Below are positions 25,099 through 32,597 of a stretch of 64,000 nt of DNA, one piece after another. Position 1 is the stretch's first letter, and every line of letters starts with the position of its first letter. The notes under the pieces are model-generated. The model was not told the origin of the DNA. It saw only the letters and a list, made by a program, of their open reading frames with translations, and did no database searches. The stretch is from Solirubrobacterales bacterium (GTDB taxonomy: Bacteria > Actinomycetota > Thermoleophilia > Solirubrobacterales > Solirubrobacteraceae), in the NCBI GenBank assembly GCA_947474595.1, contig CANJIV010000005.1, forward strand, positions 1-64,000. Direction: 5' to 3'. The position numbers were made by a program, and so were the translations under genes.

Positions 25099-26165
25099 GT
25101 AAAGCCGACAGGCCCGATCGTCTCGCCCGAAGCGCTAGCGAGGACGGGCTCGACCTGCTCCTAATTACCGACCTCACCGACCTGCGCTGGCTAACTGGCT
25201 TCAACGGTAGCTCTGGATTAGCAGTAGTCGGCGCAGACCGACGGACTTTCATCACAGACTTTCGATACGTCACCCAGGCCAGCGAACAGGTGACCGAATT
25301 TGATTGTGAGTGCTGCAAGCTAGAGCTATTTGACGCCCTCCCGCCTGTCATAGCCAGCGGATCTAGGATTGGCTTTGACGAGAGCCAAATCACAGTCAAG
25401 GCCCAGCAACGACTTGTTGAACTCCTCCCGACCTGCGAGCTAGTAGCGGCCGGCGATCTCGTCAAGCAGCTACGCGCAGTTAAAGACAGCGGCGAGATCA
25501 AAGCGATCGCTGCAGCGGCAGTCCTAGCCGACGCTGCCTTTCAAGCAACCATAGGAGAGGGCCTAGTAGGACGGACCGAGCGAGCGGTCGCGCTTGAGCT
25601 CGAACATAGGATGCGAATGATGGGCGCCCAGCGTCCTAGCTTTGACTCAATCGTTGCCGCCGGAGCGCACGCGGCGCTTCCGCACGCTCAGCCAAGAGAC
25701 AAAGAGATCCCGGCTGATGTTCTCGTCGTGATCGACTGGGGAGCTGAACTCGACGGCTACTGTTCGGATTCAACGCGCACCGTAGCCACAGGTGCTATCT
25801 CTGACTCCGCTCGCGATGTCTACGAGCTTGTGCTCTCTGCACAGATGGCGTCATTGGATGCAGTGGCAGCAGGGATCGGCGGCCGAGAGATCGATTCGGT
25901 GGCCCGCGACCTAATCACGGCTGGCGGTCATGGCGATCACTTCGGTCACGGATTAGGACACGGCGTAGGGATGGAGGTTCACGAGGGGCCACGTCTAAGC
26001 AGCTCCTCGCAAGCCACGCTCGTGGCTGGCAATGTCGTCACGGTTGAGCCTGGCATCTATCTGCCAGGAGAACTCGGAGTCCGGATAGAGGATCTGGTGG
26101 TAGTCACCGCCGACTCAAACCAGCGCCTCAATACGCTCAGCAAGGACCTCCTAACCGTCGCCTAA
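25095..26165 (+). CDS. pepQ: Xaa-Pro peptidase, M24 family
   Basis: A 356-residue cytosolic aminopeptidase/prolidase with the creatinase N-terminal domain (residues 5-125) and the pita-bread catalytic domain. Metal ligands are visible: Asp in VIDWGAELDGYCSDSTRT (two Asp), His in FGHGLGHGVGMEVHEGP, Glu in TVEPGIYLPG, and Glu in GVRIEDLVVV. It cannot be settled whether it is PepP or PepQ; the length suggests PepQ. In many actinobacteria and firmicutes this gene sits directly before efp; here 6.4 kb of other genes intervene. Confidence 0.9.
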   Translation: MSKADRPDRLARSASEDGLDLLLITDLTDLRWLTGFNGSSGLAVVGADRRTFITDFRYVTQASEQVTEFDCECCKLELFDALPPVIASGSRIGFDESQITVKAQQRLVELLPTCELVAAGDLVKQLRAVKDSGEIKAIAAAAVLADAAFQATIGEGLVGRTERAVALELEHRMRMMGAQRPSFDSIVAAGAHAALPHAQPRDKEIPADVLVVIDWGAELDGYCSDSTRTVATGAISDSARDVYELVLSAQMASLDAVAAGIGGREIDSVARDLITAGGHGDHFGHGLGHGVGMEVHEGPRLSSSSQATLVAGNVVTVEPGIYLPGELGVRIEDLVVVTADSNQRLNTLSKDLLTVA

Positions 26166-26191
26166 TTATCGCTCGGCGACCACTGCCTGAT

Positions 26192-27133
26192 CTAGAACTC
26201 GACGATCAACTTGTGGCCGGGGCTGTTGGCTTGGGACTCCCAGACGGCTGGCAGCTCGTCGAGGCTCGCACGCTTGACGGCGACCGTGAGATCCCCGCGC
26301 GCGCTGTGGGCGACAATCTCGTTATATGCCTCACGCAGTAGCCCCGAATCAGCGGCGAGGTTGGTGTGTCCAATAATCGTCAACATCCGCCCGCGTATCG
26401 TTCCCGATCCAAGCAGCGCTGTCGGCCCTGCGGATTGGCCGATCTGCACCAGCCGGCCGCCAAAGGCCATCGCTTCGACAGCCGCCGCGGCGGGCTCTCC
26501 CCAAAGTGGATCAATCACGACGTCATAGCCTGGGCCCGCCGCCGCTTCAATCAAGGCTTCTTGCCACCGATCGCTGCCGATAACAACGCACGCATCGGCG
26601 CCTAATCTGGCTGCCAGCTCAAGACCTTGCTCGCTTCGTGCCGCTGCGACCACCCGACCAGCGCCCAGGAGCCGCGCGGCTTGAATTGCGACCTGACCGA
26701 CGACTCCACCGGCCCCAAGCACGAGAACCGTCTCGCCTTCGCGTGTCTGGGCGCGACGGGTAAGCGCCAGCCATGCGGCAGAACCCGCAATTCCACAAGC
26801 GATCGCTTGGGCGGGCTCAATCCCTTCGGGTAGGGATACCAGCGCGTCTTGCTCGACGAGCACACGCTGGCCAAACGCTCCGAATGGTGCGACCGCAGAG
26901 TTGAAGTAAGCAAGTCGGCCATCCCCGAGACGTGCGACACCCTCGCGACCCACTACGTAGGGAAGGGTCGGTGAGCCCGCGTAAAAAGAGCCTGAGGCGA
27001 TCGACCGATCGACTGGATTCATTCCGGCCGCGACGACCTCCAGTACAACCTGCCCTTGAGCTGCTTCCTCGGGGGCGTCAAAGTCCCCGACCACTGGGGT
27101 CGTTGCGTACTGGTGTAAGACGGCAGCGCGCAT
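26192..27133 (-). CDS. Zinc-less MDR oxidoreductase (quinone oxidoreductase-like)
   Basis: Medium-chain dehydrogenase/reductase of 313 residues. It has a GroES-like N-terminal domain (AAGMNPVDRSIASGSFY, PYVVGREGVARL) and a Rossmann domain with LVLGAGGVVGQVAIQAARLL. The catalytic-zinc Cys and His of true alcohol dehydrogenases and the four-Cys structural zinc site are missing, so it is of quinone-oxidoreductase/enoyl-reductase type and NADPH-dependent by analogy. ATG at 27133 gives the family N-terminus MRAAVLHQ; the frame opens nine codons earlier. It is the first gene of the accessory block and opposite in strand to pepQ. Confidence 0.82.
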   Translation of the reverse strand: MRAAVLHQYATTPVVGDFDAPEEAAQGQVVLEVVAAGMNPVDRSIASGSFYAGSPTLPYVVGREGVARLGDGRLAYFNSAVAPFGAFGQRVLVEQDALVSLPEGIEPAQAIACGIAGSAAWLALTRRAQTREGETVLVLGAGGVVGQVAIQAARLLGAGRVVAAARSEQGLELAARLGADACVVIGSDRWQEALIEAAAGPGYDVVIDPLWGEPAAAAVEAMAFGGRLVQIGQSAGPTALLGSGTIRGRMLTIIGHTNLAADSGLLREAYNEIVAHSARGDLTVAVKRASLDELPAVWESQANSPGHKLIVEF

Positions 27134-27254
27134 GTCGGTTTGAAGATATCCGCTATCCATACGCTGCGGCAGTTAAAGCTCGCAACTGGGGCGCCGGCCC
27201 TTAGGCCCCAGATAGGATCATCCGATCAAGCTGGCTTGCACCAACACCAAGTTC

Positions 27255-27851
27255 TTGCTCGCTGTGGTCCTTGTGTGCATCCTCGCAGCTCCAATAACAG
27301 CTGCAACCCCGGCAGAAGCTTCGCGCTGCCCGATAGGGGCGCAGGGCCTAGTAAAAATGACCGCCCATTGGACATGGATTACAGAAGTCGGAGACCAATA
27401 CTCGCGCGTCGTAGCCACCGCGTCGGCTAGGCGCGGGTGGATTCGGCTTGTGCGAACACGCACTGGCCTCTCGGCGCTGGTAACACAGGCGAACCTGACC
27501 CCTAGGCGACCGACTTCCCTCGGAGGATGGCGTTCGATGAGTCGTCCCTCCGGAACCCAAGCCCTATCTCTCCCGACAGGGAGCCTGATGTCGATACCCC
27601 TCGCGGTACGTCAAAGCTCTAATCGGGTCATCTTCTCGTGGCTGCCAGCCGCGATGCCGTCTGTGATTGCCAGATACGCCTTACCAGAGACCTATGCCCA
27701 GCTGCGCTCCAGCGCATCACTACCTTTGGCCACGGTCTGCGAGGGAGCATTCGATCTGCGAATGAGGCGACACACAACCCTCTACGCCCCTGGCCTGCGC
27801 TCCACCCTAAAGCTGACCCTCGTCGCCGACTTAACGATCACTCGGCGCTAG
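27255..27851 (+). CDS. Secreted protein of unknown function
   Basis: About 198 residues. The N-terminus is a signal peptide (LAVVLVCILAAPITA, cleavage likely after AEAS), followed by a polar, beta-prone mature part with only two cysteines. I recognise no family. No ATG is available: TTG at 27255 is used, and a CTG at 27231 would add a better basic start to the signal. The 3' end overlaps the convergent haem-domain gene by four bases. Coding status is supported by the signal peptide and the absence of any better frame. Confidence 0.5.
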   Translation: MLAVVLVCILAAPITAATPAEASRCPIGAQGLVKMTAHWTWITEVGDQYSRVVATASARRGWIRLVRTRTGLSALVTQANLTPRRPTSLGGWRSMSRPSGTQALSLPTGSLMSIPLAVRQSSNRVIFSWLPAAMPSVIARYALPETYAQLRSSASLPLATVCEGAFDLRMRRHTTLYAPGLRSTLKLTLVADLTITRR

Positions 27852-28330
27852 GAAGCGGGGCCGCTCTTGGCTCGCCTATCGGCGGCGGCGCGCTCGGCAG
27901 ACCGCGATCGAAGCGACGCCGGTGGGTCCTTGGCATATGAACGAGCTAGCCCGTTCATCAGTGCCTGGGTCTGTGCGGTAGAGAGCTGTGCGCTGGGATG
28001 TAGGGGCTTGTACTTCCAGTCCGGCATCTCGCCACTCGAGATTTGCTTTAGAACGCGCTGAATGTCTGGCTGTGGCTGATCCCACTGTGAGACGTTAAAC
28101 CGCGCCCGTCCATCTTCAACGTCACGGGCGACTAGCCAAGAAACTGGGGCCACGTTGGTGTACCACGGCCACTTCGTCAGATTGCTGTGACAGTCTCCGC
28201 AGGCACCAGTGAAAAGCTCTTGAGTGGTTGCGGTGTCGAACTTGAGCGCTCGGGTGACCGGCGGGTTGGCGTGAGCGCGGCCGTATGGAACTGCTTGGGC
28301 TAAGAGAAACAACCCTAAGGCCCCAAGCAC
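27848..28330 (-). CDS. Haem-binding domain protein (CxxCH)
   Basis: A 160-residue exported or membrane-anchored protein. Residues 1-15 are hydrophobic (signal anchor). A single c-type haem motif lies in GACGDCHSN near residue 45. Next are WPWYTNVAPVSWLVARDV, FNVSQWD and GEMPDWKYKPLHPSAQLS, the pattern of the haem-binding domain of PF14376. Such proteins are expected outside the membrane with one covalent haem; the redox partner is unknown. The only usable start in frame is GTG at 28330, although homologous-looking sequence (basic ARRIIAF) continues upstream with no start codon, so the 5' end may be damaged or use an unusual start. Confidence 0.75.
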   Translation of the reverse strand: MLGALGLFLLAQAVPYGRAHANPPVTRALKFDTATTQELFTGACGDCHSNLTKWPWYTNVAPVSWLVARDVEDGRARFNVSQWDQPQPDIQRVLKQISSGEMPDWKYKPLHPSAQLSTAQTQALMNGLARSYAKDPPASLRSRSAERAAADRRAKSGPAS

Positions 28331-28498
28331 AGTGAAGGCAATAATCCGGCGCGCACCGTATCTGTTCCAAGCCCCTTTGATGGATACGAGGTTAGACGAC
28401 CCGGCGGCTACCTCGTAAGAGTCCCTGGCTTAGAAGGAGTTGTTCGTTGGGAATAAACCGTGAGCTTCACAGTTCAGCCTACCCGTCTGCACGTGGTC

Positions 28499-29239
28499 TC
28501 ACACCACAAGCAGCAGCCCCAGCGCGGCCATTGCCAAGATCGATCCAACGAGACCCACTGTCGCGAGCCCCCAGCTGTCGCGGGAGCCGAATGCATCGGG
28601 TAAGAGATCAAGCACAACCAGCGCCAACATAGCCCCAGCCGCAAAGCCCAGCGACCAAGGGAGAAGTACTGAGACCTCTTCAACCAAGACGAAAGCGACG
28701 ACTGCTCCGATGGGCTGGGGAACGCTGGTACCCACGGCGGCCCAGAACTGCTGCTTGCCAGAAAACCCTGCCTGAGCCATCGGAATCGCAGTCGCCGTCC
28801 CTTCGGGAATGTTCTGTATCGCAATAGCGATGAAGACGAACAGCCCGATAGCCCCGTCGGCTGACCAAGACGAGCCTAAGGCAAACCCCTCCGGGAGGCT
28901 GTGCACGAAAAGAACGATAAAAATCAGGGCCGAGCGCCGCGTATCCACGCCACTGTGTTGTCCTATTTGAATATCGTGCCCACCCATCAGACGCCGGCCT
29001 GCAATCAAAAAGGCCACTCCAAGGGCGCCACCTAGGATGAGCGGGAGCCACTGCTCTTTGTCGATCGGCTCGACAAGCAAGCCGATAGAAGCTGCGGCCA
29101 TAACCCCCGCGGCGACCCCCCAAAGCAACGGGCGCCAGCGTTGAGTTCTAACCGTCCCTAGCCAGACAACTGGAAGAGCTCCAACGCCCGTCGCTAACGC
29201 TGTAACGCACGCGAGCAAGAAGACCTCAAGTAGCCCCAT
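28499..29239 (-). CDS. ZIP family metal transporter
   Basis: A 246-residue inner-membrane importer of divalent metals (Zn, Fe or Mn) with about eight helices. The binuclear metal site is seen as HSLPEG in helix 4 (about residue 113) and QNIPEG in helix 5 (about 142). A histidine-containing loop (GGHDIQIGQHSG) sits between helices 3 and 4, as in many ZIPs. Metal specificity cannot be read. It stands between the haem-domain gene and the His-rich pentapeptide gene, divergent from the latter, which hints at a shared metal theme (inference). Confidence 0.85.
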   Translation of the reverse strand: MGLLEVFLLACVTALATGVGALPVVWLGTVRTQRWRPLLWGVAAGVMAAASIGLLVEPIDKEQWLPLILGGALGVAFLIAGRRLMGGHDIQIGQHSGVDTRRSALIFIVLFVHSLPEGFALGSSWSADGAIGLFVFIAIAIQNIPEGTATAIPMAQAGFSGKQQFWAAVGTSVPQPIGAVVAFVLVEEVSVLLPWSLGFAAGAMLALVVLDLLPDAFGSRDSWGLATVGLVGSILAMAALGLLLVV

Positions 29240-29313
29240 GACTCCAGAGTACGCAAACGACCGCCTTACTAGAATCCGCGGCAGGCGCCACTAGTTTGAT
29301 TTACGGTGGCGTT

Positions 29314-30192
29314 ATGCGATCAATTGCCACACTTCTTTTCTCATCACTACTAGCAGTTGCTCTGCTTACGGGCTCGGCAGACGCGCAGACCGCCAAGGGT
29401 TGCGTCATCAAGCATCACGCCGCTTGCCAGCACGCGAACCTCCACCACAAAGATCTTCATCACGCCAACCTCCATCACGCCAACCTCCATCACGCCAACC
29501 TCCATCACGCCAACCTTCGCGGCGCCAACCTACATCACGCGACCCTCAATCACGCCGACCTCCAACGCGCCGACCTTCGCGGGGCGATTCTTCATCACGC
29601 CGTAATCCATCACGCCAAGATGAGGTACGTAGACCTCCGTGGCGCAGACCTTAGATACGCTGATCTCAGGAGCGTTGACCTACGGCACGCAGACCTTCGA
29701 GGCGCAAATCTCAAGGGCGCGAAACTTCATAACTATCAACGTGCGCAGAAAGCCGTTGTCTACACCGATTGCACAACTTACACGAACTGTAGAACGCCTC
29801 GTTGCACGCCAAACTGCTCCGGCGCGAAACTAGACAACTCCGACTTGCGGGGCTCAACGCTCGAGTACGCGGATCTGAGTAATGCGTCGATAACTTTTTC
29901 CGACCTCAGCGGCTCGGACCTGACGTATACGAAACTCTATAAAACCATCGTGTACGGAAGCAACCTAACCGACACAGACTTGTCCTACGCGAAGCTCACG
30001 TATGCGGACTTAGACCTCGCGGATCTAACCCGGGCGACTCTCGTGTCTACGGACCTCACTAACGCCTCGATGTGGATGACCACTTTGACGGCAACCTACT
30101 TCTACAACACAATTTGCCAAAACGGCCTGTACACGCTTCCGAAGCTCAACACTCCTTACGGAGTCGCACTGCCGACCTGTCCGTCGTTATAA
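29314..30192 (+). CDS. Secreted His-rich pentapeptide-repeat protein
   Basis: 292 residues. The signal peptide ends about residue 24 (ADA/QT). A GCVIK motif with Cys30 and Cys38 follows. The first right-handed beta-helix (residues 39-140) is built of A(N/D)LXX units in which the two exposed positions are often His-His, giving about twenty histidines. A cysteine linker follows (Cys153, 159, 164, 168), then a second helix (169-262) rich in Ser, Thr and Tyr, and finally Cys268 and Cys289. The eight cysteines suggest disulfides outside the membrane. Function is unknown; metal or haem binding by the His ladder is an inference. ATG at 29314 has GGTGG upstream. It is paralogous to the gene at 30457. 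Confidence 0.85.
   Translation: MRSIATLLFSSLLAVALLTGSADAQTAKGCVIKHHAACQHANLHHKDLHHANLHHANLHHANLHHANLRGANLHHATLNHADLQRADLRGAILHHAVIHHAKMRYVDLRGADLRYADLRSVDLRHADLRGANLKGAKLHNYQRAQKAVVYTDCTTYTNCRTPRCTPNCSGAKLDNSDLRGSTLEYADLSNASITFSDLSGSDLTYTKLYKTIVYGSNLTDTDLSYAKLTYADLDLADLTRATLVSTDLTNASMWMTTLTATYFYNTICQNGLYTLPKLNTPYGVALPTCPSL
29458..29517 (+). repeat. Four 15-base tandem repeats coding HHANL
   Basis: Units begin at 29458, 29473, 29488 and 29503. The first three read CATCACGCCAACCTC exactly and the fourth ends in T. Identity at third-codon positions implies recent duplication rather than selection on the protein alone. Confidence 0.92.
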
Positions 30193-30304
30193 GCGGCGTA
30201 GCTGCGATCTTCGCGCGGCTGCGACCCGATCATTACGAATTCGCTGTTGGCTGCTCACCCCGAGTCTCGCTACCCCCACGGTCATAGGCCCCTAGCTTTC
30301 TACG

Positions 30305-30371
30305 CGTTAGCGGCTAACCAATACGTCCATCGATACCGACTAACTTATTTAGGTTCTGTCCTGCACATTGA
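30305..30371 (+). promoter_or_regulatory. Shared 5' element, copy 1
   Basis: Contains CGTTAG, CTAACCAA and TAGGTTCTGTC-2 nt-GCACATTGA (the last part at 30350-30371), in the same order as at 31278-31329. CGTTAG and CTAAC here form a GTTAGC-G-GCTAAC inverted repeat. It lies 85 bases before the second pentapeptide gene. It may be a promoter/operator or the edge of a mobile module. The rest of the 264-base gap after the first pentapeptide gene shows nothing I can name. Confidence 0.6.
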
Positions 30372-30456
30372 GCCGCTGGCAGACCGTGGGACCTGGACTG
30401 CAGGCCGGTCCCGCTGACGCAGCGCAGATGTCGAGTGGAGCGGGTACGGTTGACCG

Positions 30457-31101
30457 ATGGGTTCATTTGCGAAGGTTTCCTGTCTGTCACTTCTAACGGT
30501 CGCGCTGCTGGCGGGTTCGGCTCAGGCGCGCACCGTTAAAGGCTGCGTAATCAAAGCTAAGACGAACTGCGTTGGTAAGAATCTCAGCCGCCAGAATCTG
30601 CGCGGTGCTGTGTTAAATCACAGCGTGCTGCATCACATCAACCTACGCAACGCGAACCTACGCGGAGCTGACCTGCGCTACGCCGATCTACGCAAAGCTG
30701 ACCTACGCGGAGCTGATCTGCGCGGAGCGAAGCTACGCGGCGCAAAGCTTCAGTACTACACCGCACCAAAGAAAAGGGGGGTGCGCGCATCGCAAACTCC
30801 TCTCTGCCCACAAAACAGTTGCATTGGCGCGAACCTGAACAACGCGAACCTGAACAGCGCGAACCTGTTCGGCGCGAACCTGAGCGGCGCGAGCCTGATC
30901 AAAGCGAGCCTGAGCGGCGCGTTTCTGGCCTACGCGAACCTGAGCCGCGCGAACCTGACCGGCGCATGGCTGGTCAACGCGATTCTGGCCGGCGCGGACC
31001 TGTCCTCGTCGACTCTGACCGGCGCGACTTTGGCCGGCGCGATGGGCTGTTCCACGGCCACGCCCACCGGAATCCTCAACGGCCTAGGCTGCTACAACTA
31101 G
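30457..31101 (+). CDS. Secreted pentapeptide-repeat protein, paralogue of the preceding gene
   Basis: 214 residues with the same plan as the upstream gene: signal peptide (cleavage near AQA/RT), a GCVIK motif with Cys30 and Cys38 at identical positions, a first beta-helix (residues 42-99, mostly ADLRG/ADLRY), a linker with Cys117 and Cys122, a second helix (125-195, mostly ANLSG), and a C-terminal pair Cys198 and Cys212. The His ladder is absent and the exposed positions are Arg/Gly or Asn/Ser. Codons also differ (GCG-AAC-CTG here, GCC-AAC-CTC upstream), so the two helices expanded independently. Secreted or wall-associated; function unknown. Confidence 0.85.
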   Translation: MGSFAKVSCLSLLTVALLAGSAQARTVKGCVIKAKTNCVGKNLSRQNLRGAVLNHSVLHHINLRNANLRGADLRYADLRKADLRGADLRGAKLRGAKLQYYTAPKKRGVRASQTPLCPQNSCIGANLNNANLNSANLFGANLSGASLIKASLSGAFLAYANLSRANLTGAWLVNAILAGADLSSSTLTGATLAGAMGCSTATPTGILNGLGCYN

Positions 31102-31121
31102 CACCAACACCGCAACGCCCC
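31090..31121 (+). repeat. Shared 3' element, copy 1 (spans a stop codon)
   Basis: The last codons, the stop and the following 20 bases of the second pentapeptide gene (TGCTAC, then TAGCACC, then CCGCAAC, CCCC) match the end of the unrelated gene at 32475-32503: 26 of 29 aligned positions, with one three-base gap. Part of it (CAACTAGCACCAACA) recurs 60 bases later at 31155-31169. Confidence 0.65.
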
Positions 31122-31277
31122 CGAGCCGTACCCACTTGCGACAAGTAGCTGTTCCAACTAGCACCAACATCCCGAGCGGCTAGTGGTTTCGTCCCTACCC
31201 CCTTGCCAATGTGAGGGAATTACCCAAGGGGTCGTCCGAGCGATAGCCGCGACCTAGCCGAGTATCTCTAACCTCCT

Positions 31278-31329
31278 CGTTAGATGATCTCCACTAACCA
31301 ACTCACGTAGGTTCTGTCAAGCACATTGA
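31278..31329 (+). promoter_or_regulatory. Shared 5' element, copy 2
   Basis: CGTTAG at 31278, CTAACCAA at 31294 and TAGGTTCTGTC-2 nt-GCACATTGA at 31308-31329 repeat the block found at 30305-30371, with 20 of 22 identities in the last part. It lies 63 bases before the ATG of the secreted protein at 31392. The preceding TCTAAC-CTCCTC-GTTAGA also forms a small hairpin. The element could act in regulation or mark a recombination boundary. Otherwise the 290-base gap holds only the partial 3' repeat at 31155. Confidence 0.6.
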
Positions 31330-31391
31330 ATTGCAGATGGTGCGATGTCATACCCGCGCGGAACGCGACCCAAAACGGTATCGTTAGAACC

Positions 31392-32483
31392 ATGCGCGCG
31401 TCTCTGAAGGTCCTGACAGTTTCTGCTGCGGCGTTTCTATCTGTTGTTAGCCCTGCTTTGGCTGTCGGTGGCGCAGCCCCTGCTGCTGTGCCAAAGCACG
31501 TTGATCCGAAAGATTTCTCTATCGAGCTGGCTGTCAAATCGGCAACGTGGGTGAAACAAGCCGGAAGTTTGGATCTTTACACGCTCACTCTCACGGGTGT
31601 CCCACAATTTTCAACGGTTCGAACCGCTTGGCCTTCGAAGAAGACAACTAAGGACCGGTTCGCGGTGAAGTATCTCCGAGCTTATTGGTTTTACGGTGAG
31701 CGTACCGGCCAGTTCACCTCCGGTGGCAAGGCTGCCGACGGGCCGCTCGCGGTGATCACGACGGCTGGGTCTAACCGTGTTGTGTTAGCGAAGCTGCACA
31801 AACTGAAAAGCAGCTCGGCCAGCAAATTTGTTTTTAGCGCGCGAGTACTACCGGACACGGCGCTTGCGCGCAAAGTGATCAGGAAGATCGCCGGAACGTA
31901 CTCCCTTAAAGATCGCGTTAACCTCATCACCGCGTTGAATACGCCGGGCGGGCCTATCGCCCAGCCTCGCCTCATTATCGACATGCCCAAGCGCGCTGCG
32001 CTCCCAGCGAAGGCAAAGGCCAGCGGCCAGATCGGCCGATCAAACCCAATCGCGCACGCCTCGATGAACTGCTACGGCACTACATCCTCATATCTAGCGG
32101 CATGCGCACAAGGCAACATCGGGCCATCGAGCGATAATGGCACAGCGGATGCGGATTCGTGCCCGGGTTTGACGGGCTTCAATAACGTATACACGCAGAT
32201 ATGGAGTAACCAATCCATTTATTGGTACTACCAAGGGATTGGGATCGTCACCTCGCAATTTTTGAGCGCGGGATTCAATACGGACGACGGCTGGGCTTGC
32301 ACCATCCCTGGGGAGAGTGGGGGTAACCCTCCTTTGATCCAGGGTCCGAGTCAGTGGGACATTGGGTGGGGTTATCAATCGGGAGACGATTACGGGATCG
32401 ACAGTAACGCGGTCACGTATATCGCTAGTTCGCGGTGCAGCGCGTTCATCGCGGCTTGGGCCTCCAGCGGCTCTTGCTACTAG
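31392..32483 (+). CDS. Secreted protein of unknown function
   Basis: 363 residues. The signal peptide has cleavage after SPALA near residue 24. The mature protein has two parts. Residues 40-210 are beta-rich with no cysteine (DLYTLTLTGVP, RFAVKYLRAYWFYGERTGQF). Residues 225-363 carry six cysteines and aromatic-rich segments (SIYWYYQGIG, QWDIGWGYQSGDDYG) and end in GSCY. I do not recognise either part. ATG at 31392 is chosen because it starts the signal peptide; the open frame begins 22 codons earlier. Its 5' and 3' flanks match those of the preceding pentapeptide gene although the proteins are unrelated. Confidence 0.7.
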   Translation: MRASLKVLTVSAAAFLSVVSPALAVGGAAPAAVPKHVDPKDFSIELAVKSATWVKQAGSLDLYTLTLTGVPQFSTVRTAWPSKKTTKDRFAVKYLRAYWFYGERTGQFTSGGKAADGPLAVITTAGSNRVVLAKLHKLKSSSASKFVFSARVLPDTALARKVIRKIAGTYSLKDRVNLITALNTPGGPIAQPRLIIDMPKRAALPAKAKASGQIGRSNPIAHASMNCYGTTSSYLAACAQGNIGPSSDNGTADADSCPGLTGFNNVYTQIWSNQSIYWYYQGIGIVTSQFLSAGFNTDDGWACTIPGESGGNPPLIQGPSQWDIGWGYQSGDDYGIDSNAVTYIASSRCSAFIAAWASSGSCY

Positions 32484-32503
32484 CACCTACCCCGCAACAC
32501 CCC
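32475..32503 (+). repeat. Shared 3' element, copy 2 (spans a stop codon)
   Basis: TGCTAC-TAGCACC-TAC-CCCGCAAC-A-CCCC at the end of the secreted-protein gene repeats the sequence at 31090-31121 apart from a three-base deletion and three substitutions. There is no stem-loop with a T run, so it does not look like an intrinsic terminator. Confidence 0.6.
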
Positions 32504-32597
32504 TGCCGCGGCCGCTGCGCGTCATAACTACACTTACCCTGATGTACCCGTCCATCGTTTTCGGCTCTGTCTTCTTCATTTCGACCCCCCTGTCAAT

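Noticed and set aside
27239-27249. GCACCAACACC similar to the 3' element
   Set aside because: An 11-base match within another gene's 5' region, without the rest of the element.
29428-29620. Short regular DNA repeats resembling a CRISPR array
   Set aside because: The 15-base units are directly adjacent with no spacers and are in frame within a pentapeptide-repeat protein.
31273-31299. GTTAGAT and TCTAAC...GTTAGA hairpin resembling an integron attC end
   Set aside because: GTTAGAT fits GTTRRRY, but no proper RYYYAAC partner or L boxes were found, the other copy does not fit, and no integron integrase is in the window.
32550-32590. Possible third copy of the 5' element before efp (CGTCCATCG then GCTCTGTC...CATT)
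   Set aside because: Only short matches with different spacing; it could be chance.
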